Origin: Clostridia bacterium | GTDB lineage: Bacteria; Bacillota; Clostridia; TANB77; CAG-508 | Length of the DNA stretch: 64,000 nt | Reading direction: 5' to 3' | Assembly (NCBI GenBank): GCA_017430135.1 | Contig: JAFRNM010000019.1 | Location: forward strand, 1 to 64,000 | Part shown: piece after piece, positions 41,251 to 51,122 of the stretch | How positions within the stretch are numbered: position 1 is the stretch's first letter | Layout: every line of letters begins with the position of its first letter | Notes under the pieces: model-generated | What the model saw: only the letters and a program-made list of their open reading frames with translations | What the model was told of the DNA's origin: nothing | The model's database searches: none | Made by a program: the position numbers and the translations under genes

Positions 41251-42870
41251 CTAATTTTGTCTGGTATTATTTTTATTTAAATTTCTGTTAAATTGATTTG
41301 CAACTTCATTAACTTTCTTTGATAATTCGCCTGGATTGGCTTGTGCATATTTTTTGATCATTTCAAATATATCTTCTGATTTAATTGTTTCTCCTCTACT
41401 AACTTTTTTTATAACTAGATCAATACTATCAGCATTTTCGCATTCAGATAATTTATTTAAAACTTCAAATCCATTATATCCTAAAAGTATTTTTATTTCA
41501 GCTAAAAGCATTTTTCTATACATCAAATTTTGCTCTTTTTTAAATGTAATTCTCTTTGAATTGAAATTATTTATTATTATTCTTTTTTCAACATCATCTA
41601 ATTCAGCCTTTGTTTCTTCTAATAACCCCTTTTCACTCAAGCTAGGATATAAGTTTTTTTTATCATCATATATTTTTTGTTTTCTTAATTGATGTATTTT
41701 TATTGCTAATAACTTTTCTTCTAAAGGAGTATCCTTTGGTATTATATATTTTTTATTAACTTCTCTATCTGGAGATAGACAAACTTTATCTTCTCTTACA
41801 TCAATTAGTGCATTAGCAAATTTTTCACTTTTTAGACATTTAATATAGCCTTTTGTTAATCCCGTATACCCCTTAATTGTTGAGAATGCATCATTCTTTT
41901 CATTTTCTAAATCTTGTTCATCTTTACTATTCAATTTCTTAATTTGTTCAAAAATAGACTCTTTAAACCATTCATCATCTTTTACACAATAAAAAATTTT
42001 CTGAAGATATTCTTCCTGTTCCACTTTTGTACATTGTTTTAATTTTGGAATTATAATACTAGCTGTAAAGTATTTTATTATATGTGATTGCATAGTATCA
42101 CTTATCCACTTTGCAATTTGTCTGTCGTGTTCAGTAGAATTCTTATCTCTACTTTTACGTACCATTTCAAAGTCATTATCTAATATTTGATTAAAATTCT
42201 CCCAAAACTTATTATCTTTTGATAATTCTGTACAAACATTCTTTAATTCTCCAGTTTTGAAGAAATAAGAATTAAACATTATTTTTTCTCCAAATGTACT
42301 TTCTAAAATTTTAGCATATTTTTTTAGGTCTTTATAACTATCAATATTTGGACTTATTGTATAGCCTACAATATTTTCTGCCATCATTTGTGTTATTCCC
42401 TCATCTAATCCTTTTTGCCTTATAATCCCAAAACCTTTTCCCTTTTCAAAGAACGTTTCTATTTCTTTTACTGAATTACTTTTATCTATTTCTTCTCTCA
42501 CTACTTCTTTTTTTCTTATTCCACTTAATCCATCTTTTCTGGAAGCAGAATGCATTAATTCATGAATAAGCTGTGCTTTTATTATCTCTTCTTTATCACT
42601 TTTAAAACTAACTTTTCCATTTTCATCTATTTGACAGAATTGTTCATCTATTGCAATATTAGGGTCTCCTTGTCTATTTACCATTCTTCCAACACTTTGG
42701 TCGACAAGATTTTCAACAAAGATTTTTTTCTTTTCATCCATTCTACCTAGTAATTCATTCAGTTGTTCAGTATTTGTATAAGGCTTTCTATTGAAATAAT
42801 TATAAATTTTTATTTTTAAATCTTCTAAAATTGAACCATCTAATTCTATCTTTTTTACTTCAATTTTCAT
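41251..42870 (-). CDS. Gluzincin-like metalloprotease effector candidate 1
   Basis: A 539-residue protein without signal peptide. The zinc motif is QLIHELMHSASRK near residue 94, and GLDEGITQMMAENI about 55 residues later gives the third ligand glutamate. The protein at 55179 has the same layout (HECLH then LEACTQM), so they are paralogues. The C-terminal QANPGELSKKVNEVANQFN matches the end of the 46962 protein, a probable shared export or targeting module. A protease acting inside a target cell is the likely role. Confidence 0.65.
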   Translation of the reverse strand: MKIEVKKIELDGSILEDLKIKIYNYFNRKPYTNTEQLNELLGRMDEKKKIFVENLVDQSVGRMVNRQGDPNIAIDEQFCQIDENGKVSFKSDKEEIIKAQLIHELMHSASRKDGLSGIRKKEVVREEIDKSNSVKEIETFFEKGKGFGIIRQKGLDEGITQMMAENIVGYTISPNIDSYKDLKKYAKILESTFGEKIMFNSYFFKTGELKNVCTELSKDNKFWENFNQILDNDFEMVRKSRDKNSTEHDRQIAKWISDTMQSHIIKYFTASIIIPKLKQCTKVEQEEYLQKIFYCVKDDEWFKESIFEQIKKLNSKDEQDLENEKNDAFSTIKGYTGLTKGYIKCLKSEKFANALIDVREDKVCLSPDREVNKKYIIPKDTPLEEKLLAIKIHQLRKQKIYDDKKNLYPSLSEKGLLEETKAELDDVEKRIIINNFNSKRITFKKEQNLMYRKMLLAEIKILLGYNGFEVLNKLSECENADSIDLVIKKVSRGETIKSEDIFEMIKKYAQANPGELSKKVNEVANQFNRNLNKNNTRQN

Positions 42871-42904
42871 TTATACTTAAACACCCCTATAAATATTTTT
42901 GCAA

Positions 42905-43321
42905 TTATTTTGAAAATAATTTTTTTATCTTATTAAATATTCTTTCAAATATATTTTCTTTATATATAGTTAATTCTTTTGTTTTTTCACCTTTTAAAGA
43001 TTCTTTTTTAAATATATCATTATCATACATTTTATATTTTATTATTAAGCTCTTGTCATCTGGTTTTATACATCCACCCTTAACCAAATAATAAAATTCA
43101 TCTATTGATATTAATTTTGTATAAACTTCATTTATTTTTGTTTCTTGTAAACCAATATATTTTAATACATTTATTGCATCTAATTTTTGCATTTTAAAAA
43201 AACAAGCTTTATCTTCAAGAATTTCAGAAACAATTTCATTATCTTTACAATCAATCCCTATTTTTTTTAAATACTCAATTTTAGAATTATTCAGTAATTT
43301 AAGATCTTCAACTCTAATCAA
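42905..43321 (-). CDS. Tail-motif protein 2
   Basis: A 138-residue helical protein that ends with TIYKENIFERIFNKIKKLFS and a final Lys, the shared C-terminal motif. It starts with TTG, 8 bp after GGAGG, and overlaps the stop of the 43322 gene, so it is translationally coupled to a transglutaminase-like protein. It may be its chaperone or partner. Confidence 0.68.
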   Translation of the reverse strand: MIRVEDLKLLNNSKIEYLKKIGIDCKDNEIVSEILEDKACFFKMQKLDAINVLKYIGLQETKINEVYTKLISIDEFYYLVKGGCIKPDDKSLIIKYKMYDNDIFKKESLKGEKTKELTIYKENIFERIFNKIKKLFSK

Positions 43322-44995
43322 CTAAATTACCTCCTTTTCTTCGAATCCAGGCATTGTTCTTTTATCATCTTCATAAACAAATTCTCCACTCTTTAATTTT
43401 GCTTTCATAATTTCATCTTCACAATCTTCAATAGTTAAATTATCTGTATCTATTAAAAATGATTCAACTATATCTCCTTTTACATCTCTAATCCAAATAA
43501 AACGTCTATATATCTTTTTATTTTTTTCATCAAGTTCAGAATGACCAATATAGCTTTTTTTAGTATTTGGTCCTAATATTCCTAAATCAATAAATTCATC
43601 AATTTTTGCTCTGAAAGCTGCAGTGAATTCGTTTCCACTAAATCCCATATTAGATAATATAATTTTTAAATATTCTTTTGTATCTCTTGGAGTTGTTGGC
43701 TCATCAATATTTTTTAATTGCTTAACTAATTCCGAAACTGTTTTTTCTTCTTTTTTTTCAAACATTGGATCTATATTTTCTCTTGCACTTTCTATAACGC
43801 CATATTTATCAGAAATAATTGCAATTCCCTGTAATTTTTTTCCCATCTTTGCTCTAGCAATATCATTAAATGGCATTCTTTCATCTTTTCCTTTAAAGAA
43901 ATTCGCTGCCTCCAGTTTTGCAGAACACCTTGCTGTTGAAATTCCAATACAATAATGTCCTCCAAATCCTGGACGAAGTATCTCCGCATTTAATTCATCA
44001 TTAAGCCCATCAATCAGTTTCTTATATATTCTAGAAAAATCAAAACATGTAATTTTAGTGCCAACTTTTATACTTTCCAAGTGTTCCTTATCAAAAAATC
44101 CTTTGTATAATCTATTTTCTACGCCTTTATCTCTGTATAAATATCCTTCATCATAAGAAAGAATTTGACACATTTTTTCATAAATATAAATTGCTTTTTC
44201 TTCAGGTGATGCATTTTTAGGAATTCCTGAATAAACTATTTCTTTAAGTTCCTTATTAACATCCCATTCAACATCATTTCTTTCTTTTTTTATTTCATAA
44301 GAACCTATATGTTTTGCACTTGAGCTTTCAAGTTCTTCATTTGAAGCTTCTTGCATGTCCGCAATAACAGCATACATATAACTCCCTTTTCCATTCTCAA
44401 TTATCTTTTGAATTTTCTCGTAATTTTGTAAAATTTGATTAATATCTCCAACATCAAAATCCTCTATTAATAGAGTACCTGCTTTACTTTTAGTTTCACA
44501 AATAAGCTCAAAAATCTTTTGTAAATACGCCTTTACTTTTCCTTCTTTACCGCCATTTTGCATTTTTTCAAAATCATCTACAAAACCTGGACTTGATAAT
44601 TTTTTTATTGCAAATCTAACTGTCTTACCATTTTCACCATATCCTTCACCTTTGAATTTTTTATTAGTCATTCCACCTAGAACTGTAGAAAATGTATCTA
44701 GATTTCTTGATTTTAAGAACATTTCCCCTCTTTTTCTTTCTTCCGAATCAATAGGCAAAGTTTCTATCATCTCTTTTACCGAATCAATTAGCATCTTAAT
44801 AGGAACGTAATTTTCTATGCCTCCTTTTGTATATTTAAGTAATATACTTTTATCTTCAGAAGCAACTCCTTCATCATCATATTTAATTGTTTGTGTTAAT
44901 GCCTGACATATTCTATCAGATTTTAAAATTCCTTCCATTATTAGCTTTTCTACAATCTTAGAAACATCATCAGTTTCTCCTAAATTAAATTCCAT
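43322..44995 (-). CDS. Transglutaminase-like effector candidate 1
   Basis: A 557-residue protein. The first 230 residues are helical and unassigned. Near residue 320, KITCFDFSRIYKKLIDGL followed by GGHYCIGIS fits the Cys and His of a transglutaminase/cysteine protease fold. A preceding SPEEKAIYIYEKMCQILSY is typical of the helical part of such domains. No signal peptide is present. It is coupled to the tail-motif protein at 42905. Confidence 0.55.
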   Translation of the reverse strand: MEFNLGETDDVSKIVEKLIMEGILKSDRICQALTQTIKYDDEGVASEDKSILLKYTKGGIENYVPIKMLIDSVKEMIETLPIDSEERKRGEMFLKSRNLDTFSTVLGGMTNKKFKGEGYGENGKTVRFAIKKLSSPGFVDDFEKMQNGGKEGKVKAYLQKIFELICETKSKAGTLLIEDFDVGDINQILQNYEKIQKIIENGKGSYMYAVIADMQEASNEELESSSAKHIGSYEIKKERNDVEWDVNKELKEIVYSGIPKNASPEEKAIYIYEKMCQILSYDEGYLYRDKGVENRLYKGFFDKEHLESIKVGTKITCFDFSRIYKKLIDGLNDELNAEILRPGFGGHYCIGISTARCSAKLEAANFFKGKDERMPFNDIARAKMGKKLQGIAIISDKYGVIESARENIDPMFEKKEEKTVSELVKQLKNIDEPTTPRDTKEYLKIILSNMGFSGNEFTAAFRAKIDEFIDLGILGPNTKKSYIGHSELDEKNKKIYRRFIWIRDVKGDIVESFLIDTDNLTIEDCEDEIMKAKLKSGEFVYEDDKRTMPGFEEKEVI

Positions 44996-45067
44996 ATTAA
45001 TCTACTCCAAATATTTTTTTATTATTTTTTACCATTTTTCTAATTAATTATTATTTATAATTTTTTT

Positions 45068-46135
45068 CTATCTTTCTTCATCATCACTTCTATCATATTT
45101 TAATGATGTAATAAAATTATTTTCATCTTTTTTTCTAATTTCTTTTTGAACATTATTGTTATTATGAAATCTTGCTAATTCTAATATACTTAGATTTTTT
45201 TCTTCTCCCTGTTGATTTTTTGCTTTTCCTAAAATATTAATCTCCCCATTTGCATTTTGAACTAATTCTAAATTTCTTAAACTATAAAAATCATATCCTG
45301 TACTTTTAGAATATATCCCTAATCTACGCTCCCTAGATTTTAGTTCAAATTCATTTTTTAATTCAGGGAACTCTGCAATTAATGATGCATAAATAAAAAA
45401 ATCATATTCCTTAAAACCTCTATTTCTTTCTATTCTAATCCCTGCATTATAAATATCTTTCCAAAAGTCTGGCACCTTATCCATTTCATTTAAAACATAT
45501 TCAAATCCTTCAGAACAAATACTCATTTTATATCTTGTTTTTCCTGTAATCCCATTAATATATCTTAGTGTTTCACCTTTATCATCTATATCCCAATATT
45601 CATTTTTACTTGTATTCTTAAGTGCTGGTAAATATTTAATATCTATTCCTCTTGGATTTCCATCTCTTAACTGATAATTCAAATAATCTCTAATCGTATG
45701 AAATTCATTTTGACTATAATCTCTCCATTCCCAATCACATGAATTTTTATAATCTGGAATATATCTTCTAGGAATTAATTTCTCTTTATTATAGCTAAGC
45801 ATAGAATATTCATTTATTCTACTCATAGAATCTGTTATAGCATATATATATTCACCATAACCTTCTTTTATATTTGAATCATCCATAACTTCAAATTCTA
45901 CAAGAACCGAACCATTAAATCTCCCCATAATTCCAAATATGTTTATAATTGCCTCTTTAGCCGAAATATATTTTTTATTTCCATCATAATCATCTAATAA
46001 AACATTTTCGCCTATAAAACAATATCCTTCACTATCTGTTTTTGCTTCAGCAAATTTACCATATTCAGATTTCATTTCCATTCCAGAACCCATTTTGATA
46101 AATTCTTCAATTCCCATTAATCTATATAATTTCAT
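45068..46135 (-). CDS. Hypothetical large soluble protein ending in DDEER
   Basis: A 355-residue protein. The N-terminus KLYRLMGIEEFIKM with later GYCFIGE could belong to an ADP-ribosyltransferase-like or related fold, but no catalytic Glu motif is clear. The C-terminal 90 residues are charged and end in YDRSDDEER, like other island proteins ending in R. The start at 46135 is chosen because GGAGAG lies 5 bp upstream; the in-frame ATG at 46201 lies inside the next gene. Confidence 0.55.
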   Translation of the reverse strand: MKLYRLMGIEEFIKMGSGMEMKSEYGKFAEAKTDSEGYCFIGENVLLDDYDGNKKYISAKEAIINIFGIMGRFNGSVLVEFEVMDDSNIKEGYGEYIYAITDSMSRINEYSMLSYNKEKLIPRRYIPDYKNSCDWEWRDYSQNEFHTIRDYLNYQLRDGNPRGIDIKYLPALKNTSKNEYWDIDDKGETLRYINGITGKTRYKMSICSEGFEYVLNEMDKVPDFWKDIYNAGIRIERNRGFKEYDFFIYASLIAEFPELKNEFELKSRERRLGIYSKSTGYDFYSLRNLELVQNANGEINILGKAKNQQGEEKNLSILELARFHNNNNVQKEIRKKDENNFITSLKYDRSDDEER

Positions 46136-46166
46136 TTTAGCTCTCCATACATATTTTATATTATTT

Positions 46167-46931
46167 TTAACAACAATCCCAATCAACAAAAGCATTTTCA
46201 AATTTACATTCTTCTATATCTTTTTGTGAAATTAATGTAAATAAAATTCCAGAATCTCCAATAAAAATTTTATCATAATCAGCCCATGAATCTAATTTAA
46301 ATAAACACTCATCTTTATTTTCACTCATATCATATCTTGGATCTGTTTGTGTAAAATCTGCATATCCACCTATTGTTATTGCGTTGTTTTCATAACTATT
46401 ATTGAGTTTATCAAACCAATCAAATTCTCCAAAATAATCATCTAATTCACCACAATACTTAAAACTAGTATTAAATACTTCATTAACAATTGAACTTATA
46501 ACTTCATTAAATCTATAATCATTTACTGACATGTAGCTTATACTTTTAGCTAATGTTATTTTATATGATTTATTTACTATATAATCGCTTAAATCTATAT
46601 CTGGTAATTCCTTTTGATATTCTAGTCCTTCTTCAAAATATTTAACTGAATATCTACAAGGATAATCTACTTCACTATCAGTAAATATTTCTAGTATTCC
46701 TTTTTTAGGATAACCTTTTAAATCTATATTCTTTAAATTTACTTGAAGTAATAATGCTAAATTATTTCCTTCACTATCTTTAGGATATTCTTCTCCTATT
46801 GGCAAATATGGTTTTCCACCTATTTTGTCATCTAATATAGATGGCTCTCCTTCATTTATTTCAATTTTATAACATTCTTTTTCTGTTCTTTCTTTAAATA
46901 ATTTTATAACTTCATTAAATTTTTCTTCCAT
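46167..46931 (-). CDS. YwqG-family (DUF1963) protein
   Basis: A 254-residue protein. KIGGKPYLPIGEEYPKDSEG near residue 36 and LALLLQVNLKNI are typical of YwqG-like DUF1963 proteins. GGYADFTQTDPR and LFKLDS near the end also fit. Their biochemical role is unknown; they are frequent in toxin-immunity neighbourhoods. Here it could protect the producer from a neighbouring effector. Confidence 0.78.
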   Translation of the reverse strand: MEEKFNEVIKLFKERTEKECYKIEINEGEPSILDDKIGGKPYLPIGEEYPKDSEGNNLALLLQVNLKNIDLKGYPKKGILEIFTDSEVDYPCRYSVKYFEEGLEYQKELPDIDLSDYIVNKSYKITLAKSISYMSVNDYRFNEVISSIVNEVFNTSFKYCGELDDYFGEFDWFDKLNNSYENNAITIGGYADFTQTDPRYDMSENKDECLFKLDSWADYDKIFIGDSGILFTLISQKDIEECKFENAFVDWDCC

Positions 46932-46961
46932 ATATAATTTCTTCTCCTTTATAGTTATTAC

Positions 46962-47969
46962 TTATCTGCCTTGTCCTTTTTTTCGATTATATGTATCTAC
47001 TTGTGCATATCTATATCCACTTCTTGTTGATGGTTCTCCATCATCATTTGAATGTGTATTTTGTTTTAACGATTCTGCAAATGATTTTGAAACACTTTGT
47101 ACTCTTTTTGCCATTTCTCCTGGATTAGCTTGTACTGTTTGTGAAGTAGCATTTGAAATATTGTCTGGTGTTACTTTACTTTTTTCATCAGCTTCTCTTT
47201 CTATTTTTTCATTTAGTGTTCTTAACTCTTCACTACCATAATATCTATCTTGCCCACATTCCTCAATACCAGATAGTTCATAAACACTTTTCAATTTTAA
47301 GGAATGTCCCTGTTTAAATTCTTCTAATTCTTCTTTTGACATTTTATAAAGTGCAACTCCAAAAGTTTTATTTCCATCTTTATCTAAATATTCAATATTG
47401 TTTTCTATGTCAAATATCCAGCTAGATTTTTCCTCATTTACAAGTGTTATAAATGAATGTGGAGTTCTTTCCCCCTTAATAGTTAAATGACTATTAGTTA
47501 AATGTGGAATATAGCTTTTTATTATACCTGCTTCTCTTAAAACCTCAAAGCAGTTTTGAGCAACAGAAGCTCTTTCAGCACATAACCCAATTCTTTCATT
47601 TTTTATATCTGATAATGTCAAATGTTCATTATTACTAAAATATGCACTTTCTCTTTTAGCACCATCTCCACGTCCTCCGAAGTATTCATTTATTGAGTTT
47701 TCGACAGCATATGTAATCCACATCAAATTTTTATTTTGTTCATCTGTTTGTTGATTAAATCTCTTTTCTAAATCATTTAATAATTCAATCATTCCAATTT
47801 TATCAATACTAAAATCAATTCCAAAAACAGGCTGAATTGTTACAGAACTTTCTGGTGTTATAATTCCGTCATACATTATTGGCTTATCAGAAAAGTTAGA
47901 TGATTCTAATTTTCTTTTTTCTTGCTTTGAAATTAATTCTTCATATATTTTTACAAAACTTTTTTCCAT
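46962..47969 (-). CDS. Transglutaminase-like effector candidate 2
   Basis: A 335-residue protein. A possible Cys-His-Asp triad reads GLCAERASVAQNCFEVL, PHSFITLV and WIFDIENN over residues 138-210. The C-terminus contains VQANPGEMAKRVQSVSKSFA, matching the end of the 41251 protease, and finishes NRKKGQGR. The order catalytic domain then shared C-terminal module is what one expects of secreted toxins sharing one secretion signal. Confidence 0.6.
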   Translation of the reverse strand: MEKSFVKIYEELISKQEKRKLESSNFSDKPIMYDGIITPESSVTIQPVFGIDFSIDKIGMIELLNDLEKRFNQQTDEQNKNLMWITYAVENSINEYFGGRGDGAKRESAYFSNNEHLTLSDIKNERIGLCAERASVAQNCFEVLREAGIIKSYIPHLTNSHLTIKGERTPHSFITLVNEEKSSWIFDIENNIEYLDKDGNKTFGVALYKMSKEELEEFKQGHSLKLKSVYELSGIEECGQDRYYGSEELRTLNEKIEREADEKSKVTPDNISNATSQTVQANPGEMAKRVQSVSKSFAESLKQNTHSNDDGEPSTRSGYRYAQVDTYNRKKGQGR

Positions 47970-48001
47970 ATTTTCCTCCGTATTAACTATATAATTTAAT
48001 T

Positions 48002-48108
48002 TTTATTATCTTTTTCCATCTTCCCTCTTATGTTCATCTTTTAAATAATCTTCCTTCTTTTTCTTTATAGTACTATAATTTTTCTTGTTCTTATAAATCT
48101 TTTTATAA
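48002..48108 (-). pseudogene. Possible remnant C-terminal fragment
   Basis: After the stop of the 48109 gene the +1 frame stays open without a start codon. Its product would contain NYKKIYKNKK and end HKREDGKR before TAA. It may be the decayed end of an island protein with a basic C-terminus. No longer homologous part is visible. Confidence 0.3.
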
Positions 48109-48555
48109 TTATCTTGAAAACAATTTTTTTATTTTATTGATTATTTTCTTGAAAAAAGATTCTTTATATTTTGTCATTGCTTTTTCATTATTGGTATTGC
48201 CATCTATTGCTCTTTGATTGTCTTTTCTATTCCTAAACAAATCTTCTGTTTTATATTGTTCTTTTTTCTTTTCTTCAGCAAATGCTTCATCTTCTCTTAA
48301 TAACCTAAGCATCTCTTTTTTCTGTTCTTCATCAAGTAAATACTCCATATTTATATATGTTAGCATTGCAATAGTATCTATATTCAATTTTTGGTTTTCT
48401 AATGGCTTATTATCATCAAAATAAAAATCATAAGTTGTATCTTTATTTTTTTTAATATATTCCCATATTTCTAGTGGAATTTTCTTTTTATATTTATCTT
48501 CTAATCTTTCCAATACAGCTTCTACTTCTACCAATCTTTTGTTTAAATCTTTCAT
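48109..48555 (-). CDS. Tail-motif protein 3
   Basis: A 148-residue helical, charged protein. QYKTEDLFRNRKDNQ is in the middle, and MTKYKESFFKKIINKIKKLF is followed by SR at the end. It shares both motifs with the proteins at 52734 and 28973. ALL-type helices with many Glu and Lys residues suggest a coiled coil. It lies directly before the transglutaminase-like gene 46962 in transcription order. Confidence 0.7.
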   Translation of the reverse strand: MKDLNKRLVEVEAVLERLEDKYKKKIPLEIWEYIKKNKDTTYDFYFDDNKPLENQKLNIDTIAMLTYINMEYLLDEEQKKEMLRLLREDEAFAEEKKKEQYKTEDLFRNRKDNQRAIDGNTNNEKAMTKYKESFFKKIINKIKKLFSR

Positions 48556-48602
48556 ACAATATCTTCCTTACAATATTTTTATTTATTTCTATACGTAATG
48601 TT

Positions 48603-49550
48603 TTAAGCTAATGTATCTACTAAACATTCATTTAAAGTATTAAATATACATAAAAAAGTTTTATCTGGTGCTATTTCAATTGGTCTATATAAATTCTTTA
48701 CATTAGAATTATTATCAAATCCAACTAATAGTTCCTCCATAACTTTTCTTGGCTCATTACTTGTAATTGTTTTTTCTATAATCTCTTTACATCTTTGTAT
48801 TGACACATTTTCATTATCTGTATTTTTTAAATAATATATAATAGCTTTTAATAAATTTTTTGCCATATCATACCAAAATGGATCTTTATTTTCTTTAGGC
48901 TTACATATAATATCGCATATCACATCAACATCTTTGTCATTTTTAATATATTTTAATGCATTTTCTTTATTTTTTATTGCTTGTATGATTTCTTGTTTAT
49001 TATCTTTATTTTCTTGAGATGGATTTATTATTCTCTTGTATTTAAAATTTTGAGGTAATCCCCCTATATAACCAGATTCTCTATCTGAACCAATTGTTAT
49101 ATTCTTCTCCTTTAATATTCCTATTATTTTTAATGATAATTCCATAACCTCATCATCATTAATTATGTCGTTGTATCTCATTAATAAATTCCCAATTGTA
49201 AACTCTGTATCATTTGGCATTACTTTTATCTCATTTACAATTTCTTCTATTATTTCTTCTTTTTTCACATTAATCTCCTCATCTTTCTTATTATATATAT
49301 TATTATTGGGATATAAAATTCTATCTAGCATATCTTCATTTCTTTCTATGCACACCTTTATAGCGTTTATAGTTTGTTCTTTTGTTCCACTAGGCTCTGC
49401 AATATATGCATGTTTACCAAATTTTTCTTCATAAAGCCTACAGTATCTTTCAAATTCTTTATCTTCTGCATCTTTCAATGTAATTTCATTCTCTGCATTG
49501 TCATTTATTAAATTTTTTAAAAATCCTTCTAAATCTTCTTTGTTTTTCAT
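48603..49550 (-). CDS. Hypothetical protein with coupling-protein-like segment
   Basis: A 315-residue protein. Residues 38-75 contain KFGKHAYIAEPSGTKEQTIN, a motif I associate with unnamed clostridial proteins. Residues 195-240 (DVICDIICKPKENKDPFWYD followed by MAKNLLKAIIYYL) resemble the start of the all-alpha domain of VirD4-type coupling proteins. It may be a chimera or an adaptor that mimics or binds the coupling protein. This is tentative. Confidence 0.5.
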   Translation of the reverse strand: MKNKEDLEGFLKNLINDNAENEITLKDAEDKEFERYCRLYEEKFGKHAYIAEPSGTKEQTINAIKVCIERNEDMLDRILYPNNNIYNKKDEEINVKKEEIIEEIVNEIKVMPNDTEFTIGNLLMRYNDIINDDEVMELSLKIIGILKEKNITIGSDRESGYIGGLPQNFKYKRIINPSQENKDNKQEIIQAIKNKENALKYIKNDKDVDVICDIICKPKENKDPFWYDMAKNLLKAIIYYLKNTDNENVSIQRCKEIIEKTITSNEPRKVMEELLVGFDNNSNVKNLYRPIEIAPDKTFLCIFNTLNECLVDTLA

Positions 49551-49558
49551 ATAATATT

Positions 49559-51112
49559 TTATCTCCCTTCATCGTTTGCTTGTTGCTTTTGTTCCATTTT
49601 TCTTCTCATTTCTTCTAATTTTTGTGGATCAGACATTCGTTGAATAGGTGGTAAATTTCTATATTCCCCAAAATTAGTTAATGAATTCAAAAAATCTTCC
49701 CTTGTCCTATTTCGTACTGGTGCACTATTTTCTCTTACCTCAGTATGTTCAGGTAAAATGTCTAATTGTTTATGTACAAATTTTTCTACAAAAGACATAT
49801 TCATAAACAAATCATGTTTTTGTAAAAACCTTGCTACTTTTTGTTTTAGTGATAACTTATTTACATTAGTTTGTAAATGTTGTGAATAAGAACTTGGCTT
49901 AATAACAGCTCCATATCTTGTATTTATATAATTTTGATTTTCATTACTTTCTATTTGTCCCTCTGGATTTTGTTCTCTTATAGGTCTAATTATTTCTCCA
50001 TATTGATTAATCGAATATCCTTCTGGCATTTGAATATTTTGTTCTTGATTTATTTGAGTTTCAACTATTGGCTCACCTATCATTTGATTTAGCATTTTCA
50101 ATTTGTTTTCTATACCTGGTATATCCATATTCCCATTTCTTGATATTGTTTCTCTGTATTTATCTTGATATCTTGCATTTGCAAATTCTTGTATAAGACC
50201 TTGTGCATTTTTGAATATTAATTCAAATTTATCATTACTTAAATTTGTATCATATAATTGCTCAAAAGCATTGTTTAAATCTCTCCATGCTCCTTTGCCT
50301 AAATACTTATCAAATTCATTTTCAACTAAACTAGAATCATTTAAAATACCATAAAAAAATGTATTGGCTGGCTCTTGTGTTCCATCTTTATTAGTAATCA
50401 TTGAATCAATTTTTTGTTCTACCATTTGTTCAAATGTCATTTCTTCTTCAAAATCATTTCTCATTGAAACAGCAAGTAATTTTACTAAATCATCACATTT
50501 TTTATAAGAATTATATTCAGATAAATCTACTTTACCCGAAACAATATCATCAGCACTTATATTTCCTCTAATGCCAAGTTGAGCAATTAAATTAATTGCA
50601 TTTTCTTGTATTTGCTCTCCATAAAATTGTTCTGTTTGTTCATCTCTTCTTATTAATCCTGAAACATGTCTAGAATTTGATTCTCTATCATATACTTGCC
50701 TTTGTGGATTAGCAACATTTAACATTAAGTGTCCCATTTCATGTGCCAATCTAAAATCTGCATTTTGCCCATCTATTTCAGGATACCTATATGCTAATTC
50801 ATATTTATAAAATCCATTTTCATCTCTAATTGTTCTATTATTATTATCTCTTTGAAGCCTTACCTCTCCTTTGGCTGTTGGATCTCTGTCATATATTGAA
50901 GATTCTATATCATTAAAATGAATATTTAGCCTTTCTTCTGAAACATTCATTGTAAAGTTTTCCATTACTTGTCCGTTTTCTGTTAATAAATTAGACATAT
51001 TCTGCTTTATAAAATCAAATCGTTTTAATTCTTGACTTATTATTTTTCTAGCTTCTTGCTCATTTCTAGCATATACAATAAATTGTCCATCTCCAAAATT
51101 ATATTTACTCAT
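49559..51112 (-). CDS. HExxH metalloprotease effector candidate 2
   Basis: A 517-residue protein. The zinc motif FRLAHEMGHLMLNVANPQRQ is near residue 130, followed about 45 residues later by an IQENAINLIAQL segment that could supply the third ligand. The C-terminal half is Gln/Asn-rich, with repeated YGEIIRPI and YGAVIKPS. The protein ends MEQKQQANDEGR. It has no signal peptide. A protease delivered by the element's secretion system is the working idea. Confidence 0.62.
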   Translation of the reverse strand: MSKYNFGDGQFIVYARNEQEARKIISQELKRFDFIKQNMSNLLTENGQVMENFTMNVSEERLNIHFNDIESSIYDRDPTAKGEVRLQRDNNNRTIRDENGFYKYELAYRYPEIDGQNADFRLAHEMGHLMLNVANPQRQVYDRESNSRHVSGLIRRDEQTEQFYGEQIQENAINLIAQLGIRGNISADDIVSGKVDLSEYNSYKKCDDLVKLLAVSMRNDFEEEMTFEQMVEQKIDSMITNKDGTQEPANTFFYGILNDSSLVENEFDKYLGKGAWRDLNNAFEQLYDTNLSNDKFELIFKNAQGLIQEFANARYQDKYRETISRNGNMDIPGIENKLKMLNQMIGEPIVETQINQEQNIQMPEGYSINQYGEIIRPIREQNPEGQIESNENQNYINTRYGAVIKPSSYSQHLQTNVNKLSLKQKVARFLQKHDLFMNMSFVEKFVHKQLDILPEHTEVRENSAPVRNRTREDFLNSLTNFGEYRNLPPIQRMSDPQKLEEMRRKMEQKQQANDEGR

Positions 51113-51122
51113 TCATTAACTC

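Noticed and set aside
41336..41692. Plus-strand open frames inside the effector island and elsewhere
   Set aside because: They are antisense to well-supported genes, lack ribosome binding sites, and have composition typical of reversed AT-rich coding sequence.
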